Made by a program: the position numbers and the translations under genes. From Paenibacillus sp. (GTDB lineage: Bacteria; Bacillota; Bacilli; Paenibacillales; NBRC-103111), in assembly GCA_029239545.1 (NCBI GenBank), contig JARBUQ010000161.1, positions 1 to 9,320 of the forward strand: a DNA stretch of 9,320 nt, read 5' to 3'. A model generated the notes under the pieces. It had not been told where the DNA came from, searched no databases, and saw only the letters and a list, made by a program, of their open reading frames with translations. Positions 6,572 through 9,320 of the stretch are shown one piece after another. How positions within the stretch are numbered: the first letter of the stretch is position 1; every line of letters starts with the position of its first letter.

Positions 6572-7477
6572 CTACACTCCGCTCAACCTCGCCCGCGGAT
6601 GGGCCTGATCATAAATTTCCTTCATCCTTAGCTTGGTTGACGCAGCATACATTTGGGTGGTGGATATGTCAGCGTGGCCTAACATCTCCTGGACAGCTCT
6701 GATGTCCGCTCCGTTGGCAAGCATATGGGAAGCAAAGGAATGGCGCAGCGTATGTGGAGTCACTTCCTGACGTATTCCTGATTCCTTGGCTACCTTCTTC
6801 ATTATTTTCCAGAAGCCTTGACGCGTCAATCGCGTACCTAGATGGTTCAAGAAAAGCGCCGGCTCCTCGACTGACGTTCTGAACAACTGCAATCGCATCG
6901 TACCGATGTATACTTCAAGCCACTGAATGGCTACACGTCCAAGCGGGATGATCCTCTCCTTCAGACCTTTGCCGGGACATCGGACAAACCCCAGATCCAA
7001 GTGAATATCGCTGACATCAAGCGAAATAAGCTCGGATACCCGAATGCCAGTGGCATAGAGCAGCTCCAGCATCGCTTTGTCCCTGGAACCTGCCGGGTTG
7101 GTGGAATCCGGCGTTTGCAGCAAAGTCTCGATCTCCTCCATCGTCATAATGGAAGGGGCTCGTTTCTCTGGCTTAGGTGTCTCTAGCTGCACCGTAGGGT
7201 CACTTGCAATCACGCGCTCACGCAGTAGGAACTGATAGAAGGCCCGTAAAGAAACCATAGCCCTGGACAGTGAAGCTACTGCCCTGCCTTGTTGACGCAG
7301 CACAAGCAAATATTGATGAACATGTGTTTTGTTCGTTCCAGCAATGGAACTGATCTCGGCACGGTGCAGAAATTCGAAATACTGCAATAAATCCCGTTTG
7401 TATGATTCCAATGTGTTTTTGGCAAGTCTCTTCTCGACGGTTAAATAGTCAATGAATATAGGCAGATGTTGGTTCAT
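6572..7477 (-). CDS. xerD: Site-specific tyrosine recombinase XerD
   Basis: XerD, with its partner XerC/CodV, resolves chromosome dimers at dif near the replication terminus. The 301-residue protein has the N-terminal SAM-like core-binding domain (about 1-88) and the catalytic domain (about 105-295). All six catalytic positions are present: R146 (ATGIRVSEL), K170 (PGKGLKER), H242 and R245 (PHTLRHSFA), H268 (LGHADI) and Y277 (TTQMY). The family motif after the tyrosine, usually YTHVS, reads YAAST here. The ending KEIYDQAHPRA is typical of XerD. The ATG has GGAAGGA 11 bases upstream, a little far. The position after yqzK and before deoB matches the B. subtilis order, which supports the housekeeping XerD rather than a phage integrase. 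Confidence 0.95.
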   Translation of the reverse strand: MNQHLPIFIDYLTVEKRLAKNTLESYKRDLLQYFEFLHRAEISSIAGTNKTHVHQYLLVLRQQGRAVASLSRAMVSLRAFYQFLLRERVIASDPTVQLETPKPEKRAPSIMTMEEIETLLQTPDSTNPAGSRDKAMLELLYATGIRVSELISLDVSDIHLDLGFVRCPGKGLKERIIPLGRVAIQWLEVYIGTMRLQLFRTSVEEPALFLNHLGTRLTRQGFWKIMKKVAKESGIRQEVTPHTLRHSFASHMLANGADIRAVQEMLGHADISTTQMYAASTKLRMKEIYDQAHPRARLSGV

Positions 7478-7557
7478 CGAGGTTCAGGTCCTTCCGTATC
7501 AATGTCCTTCCAGTCATTCAACAGACCCCTCGTGAATTCCTGCTTGTTATTCTCCAT
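7474..7557 (-). CDS. Possible 27-residue linking ORF between yqzK and xerD
   Basis: An ATG at 7557, inside the last codons of yqzK, opens a frame of 27 codons. It fills the gap and ends in a TGA that overlaps the xerD ATG as ATGA. The product (starting MENNKQEF, ending DTEGPEPR) is hydrophilic and charged, with no known motif. No clear Shine-Dalgarno is seen, but the yqzK stop is only about 8 bases past its start, so reinitiation is possible. An open frame this short occurs often by chance. The exact overlap with xerD is the only positive sign. Confidence 0.25.
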   Translation of the reverse strand: MENNKQEFTRGLLNDWKDIDTEGPEPR

Positions 7558-7789
7558 ACCAGTAGAACAGCAACAATCGATCCGCTAATGTTGTCGATTG
7601 TTCTCCGTAGCCGGTATGCTGCTGAAACACCTTGATTGCCTTTCCTGCCGGTTCTTTGTAACGCTGAGCAGGCTCCACCCATCCCGATACAACCTGAAAC
7701 AAATAATAAACCGCCAAGGTCAGTACAAAGAACATGACCGTGAATTTCAATCGCGTCAGCCATCTTCTAACGGATACTATCATTTGCAT
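7547..7789 (-). CDS. yqzK: YqzK-like small membrane protein (DUF4227)
   Basis: This is an 80-residue protein with a basic N-terminus (VRRWLTRLK), one hydrophobic segment at about 15-38 likely to span the membrane, and a C-terminal tail ending LADRLLLFYWYGE. The tail pattern and the place directly before xerD fit the YqzK/DUF4227 family of Bacillales, whose function is unknown. Two starts six bases apart are possible. The ATG at 7789 has AAGGA 9 bases upstream but GGGGG only one base away; the ATG at 7783 has AAGGGGG 7 bases upstream. In B. subtilis the gene follows fur, but here the upstream neighbour is alanine dehydrogenase and no fur is seen in the window. Confidence 0.75.
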   Translation of the reverse strand: MQMIVSVRRWLTRLKFTVMFFVLTLAVYYLFQVVSGWVEPAQRYKEPAGKAIKVFQQHTGYGEQSTTLADRLLLFYWYGE

Positions 7790-7893
7790 GCCCCCTTGTC
7801 CTTATTAGAGCAGTCTAGGGTAAGATTATGATTGTCCTGTTGCGATTATGCCTATCCCCATATTGTGAGAGTGTCCTTTGCCGATTGTCTTGT
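7790..7893. other. ald-yqzK intergenic region
   Basis: There is no hairpin followed by a T-tract after ald, so transcription may run on into yqzK and xerD. A CATAAT hexamer is present on the minus strand without a convincing -35 partner. Nothing else is recognised. Confidence 0.4.
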
Positions 7894-8934
7894 CTAAATG
7901 CTGTCCAGCGCAACAAAAGGGAGGCCAACAGCTTCGGCCACTGCCGGGTGGGTCACAAATCCGGCATGGGTGTTCACCCCTAAGCGCAGAGAAGCGTTCT
8001 CGCGTGCCGCTCTCTCATAACCCTTATTGGCCAGCTCCAATACATAAGGGATCGTAACATTGGTCAAGGCCAGTGTAGAGGTTCGCGGCACCGCTCCGGG
8101 CATGTTAGCTACCGCATAATGGATCACTCCATGTTTCTCATAAGTAGGGTTGCTATGCGTTGTCACCCGATCGATCGTCTCAATCGTCCCGCCCTGATCG
8201 ACCGCTACATCTACGATGACCGCGCCCTTTTTCATCTGGCTGACCATCGTTTCCGTAACAAGCTTTGGAGCTCTTGCTCCGGGAATGAGTACCGCGCCAA
8301 TGAGCAAATCCGCCTTCTGCACCGCGCTTGAAATGTTGAGCGGATTAGACATCAGCGTCTTCACTCGTCCACCGAAGATATCATCCAATTGTCTCATCCG
8401 TTCGGCGCTTCGTTCCACAATGACAACATCTGCGCCGATCCCTAGCGCCATCTTCGCTGCATTCGTCCCAACGATTCCTCCTCCCAGAATAACTACGATG
8501 CCAGGAGGGACTCCTGGCACACCGCCTAACAGGATACCTCGTCCTCCGTATAATTTCTCAAGGAATTGCGCCCCTATCTGTACGGACATTCTCCCCGCAA
8601 CCTCGCTCATCGGAGTCAAGAGAGGCAGGCTGCCATTGGACAACTGGATCGTTTCATAGGCGATTCCGGTTACTTTGCTTTGCACAAGAGCCTGAGTCAG
8701 ATCAAGCTCAGCCGCAAGGTGCAGGTAGGTGAAGATCAGCTTCCCTTCCCGAAAATAAGCATACTCCGCCTGTAAAGGCTCCTTTACCTTCACAATCATA
8801 TCCGCACGTCCCCACACAATCTCGTGCCCGGCTGCCTGCAGCATATGGACGCCTGCAGGCGTAAGCGCCACACGGTTTTCGTTGTTCTTGATCTCTTTTG
8901 GCACACCAACTGAACAGCGGTTGGAACTGGTCAT
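7894..8934 (-). CDS. ald: Alanine dehydrogenase with an internal deletion of about 30 residues
   Basis: Ald catalyses reversible NAD-dependent deamination of L-alanine to pyruvate and ammonium. The 346-residue protein matches the family almost end to end: VPKEIKNNENRVALTP (11-26, with substrate Arg21), VKEP (Lys51), YLHLAAE (His72), the Rossmann GGGIVGTNAA (151-160), and VDVAVDQGG (Asp246). However, GHEI (36-39) runs directly into VWGRADMIVKVKEP, so the usual segment with GAGxGSGF and the following helix, about 30 residues, is missing. The reading frame is intact. Glu174 stands at the end of the second Rossmann strand where Asp is usual. The N-terminus has about six extra residues compared with B. 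subtilis. AGAGGGTG lies 7 bases before the ATG. It may be folded but impaired or inactive, or it may be a divergent paralogue. Confidence 0.9.
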   Translation of the reverse strand: MTSSNRCSVGVPKEIKNNENRVALTPAGVHMLQAAGHEIVWGRADMIVKVKEPLQAEYAYFREGKLIFTYLHLAAELDLTQALVQSKVTGIAYETIQLSNGSLPLLTPMSEVAGRMSVQIGAQFLEKLYGGRGILLGGVPGVPPGIVVILGGGIVGTNAAKMALGIGADVVIVERSAERMRQLDDIFGGRVKTLMSNPLNISSAVQKADLLIGAVLIPGARAPKLVTETMVSQMKKGAVIVDVAVDQGGTIETIDRVTTHSNPTYEKHGVIHYAVANMPGAVPRTSTLALTNVTIPYVLELANKGYERAARENASLRLGVNTHAGFVTHPAVAEAVGLPFVALDSI

Positions 8935-9182
8935 ACCCTTTCACCCTCTCGCTTTTATGACAGGACCTATCACTACAGTGTGAAATAATGATTCATGATT
9001 TCGCTGCAGCACTCTATACTTGTAACAAAATATGCATCCTCTCAAACAATGGCTCCACGCTTATTAGGTTCTCTTCCGGGTTGTGAAAGTATACTGTCCA
9101 TGCAACAGCGCTTTGTTAGTCATTCCGTTTCGTTAACAATGCCCGAAATGATCTATCCATTCAAGCTAAAAAAGACAAACAC
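8935..9182. other. ald upstream region, no gene seen
   Basis: About 250 bases separate the upstream terminator from ald. On the minus strand it is fairly AT-rich and must hold the ald promoter. A TATACT hexamer (-10-like) and a TTCACA hexamer occur, but no pair has good boxes with 16-18 base spacing. A small inverted repeat CACT-GT-AGTG lies about 40 bases before the ald start. I see no riboswitch, T-box or coding frame. Confidence 0.4.
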
Positions 9183-9216
9183 AAGAAAAACCTAACTGGA
9201 AGTTCACCAGTCAGGT
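9183..9216 (-). terminator. Intrinsic terminator of a gene beyond the right edge
   Basis: On the minus strand ACCTGACTGG (9216-9207) pairs with CCAGTTAGGT (9199-9190), ten base pairs with one G-U, around a 7-base loop. A T-rich run TTTTCTTG follows. It ends transcription entering from the right, so ald very likely has its own promoter. Confidence 0.85.
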
Positions 9217-9320
9217 CCTTGGAGGGGGAATTCAGTTTGGCGCATGGAAGGGCAGGCAGGCGGGCTCCGAGCTTATGCTTACGATGTAGTTTTCTTCGAA
9301 AACTTTCGGCTGTTGTCCTT
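9217..9320. other. Unresolved right edge: gene end (minus) or gene start (plus)
   Basis: The terminator implies a minus-strand gene ending here. One frame ends at 9279 (tail SRKFSKKTTS) and another at 9232 (tail PFHAPN); neither is recognisable. On the plus strand GGAGGGGG (9221-9228) is 7 bases from a TTG at 9236 whose frame stays open to the edge, a good-looking start. An ATG frame from 9244 is also open. The fragment is too short to decide. Confidence 0.3.

Noticed and set aside
7518..7763. Second minus-strand frame overlapping yqzK
   Set aside because: The alternative frame has a recognisable DUF4227-like ending, a membrane segment and a ribosome site; this one has none.
8708..8944. GTG-initiated frame at the ald start
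   Set aside because: It is out of frame with the conserved Ald sequence and ends early; the ATG at 8934 gives the family protein.

Overview
The window looks like a low- to mid-GC Gram-positive endospore-former of the Bacillus/Paenibacillus type, most likely Paenibacillaceae. The reasons are the gene order yqzK, xerD, deoB, punA (the order around fur-yqzK-xerD-drm-pupG in Bacillus subtilis), purine-rich Shine-Dalgarno sequences, and proteins closest in sequence pattern to Bacillales families. This rests on family recognition from memory; no search was run. All confident genes are on the minus strand, so transcription runs from high to low coordinates.

Right part (about 9320 to 7890). The edge holds the end or start of something that cannot be resolved, then a clear minus-strand intrinsic terminator (about 9183-9216). 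A roughly 250-base leader follows, then a gene for alanine dehydrogenase that lacks an internal block of about 30 residues.

Middle part (7790 to 6541). A small membrane protein of the YqzK/DUF4227 type is followed by the tyrosine recombinase XerD. A possible 27-codon reading frame bridges them. A terminator sits directly after xerD.

Left and central part (6483 to 366). A vegetative-type promoter starts a compact six-gene operon: deoB, punA1, punA2, a carboxymuconolactone-decarboxylase-like gene, a YjeH-like APC permease and pdp. The spacings are 19, 50, -4, 21 and -4 bases, and an intrinsic terminator follows pdp. The core logic is nucleoside salvage and catabolism. The phosphorylases split purine and pyrimidine (deoxy)nucleosides into base plus (deoxy)ribose-1-phosphate, and DeoB isomerises this to the 5-phosphate for the pentose phosphate pathway or deoxyribose-phosphate aldolase. 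The second PunA has changed base-recognition residues, which suggests different purine specificity. The decarboxylase-like protein and the permease are unexpected partners.

Left edge (1 to about 190). This is a tandem array of 52-base units, each able to form a hairpin. The last unit shows an inverted linker. The array runs off the window. Between it and the pdp terminator (191-365) I see no convincing gene.
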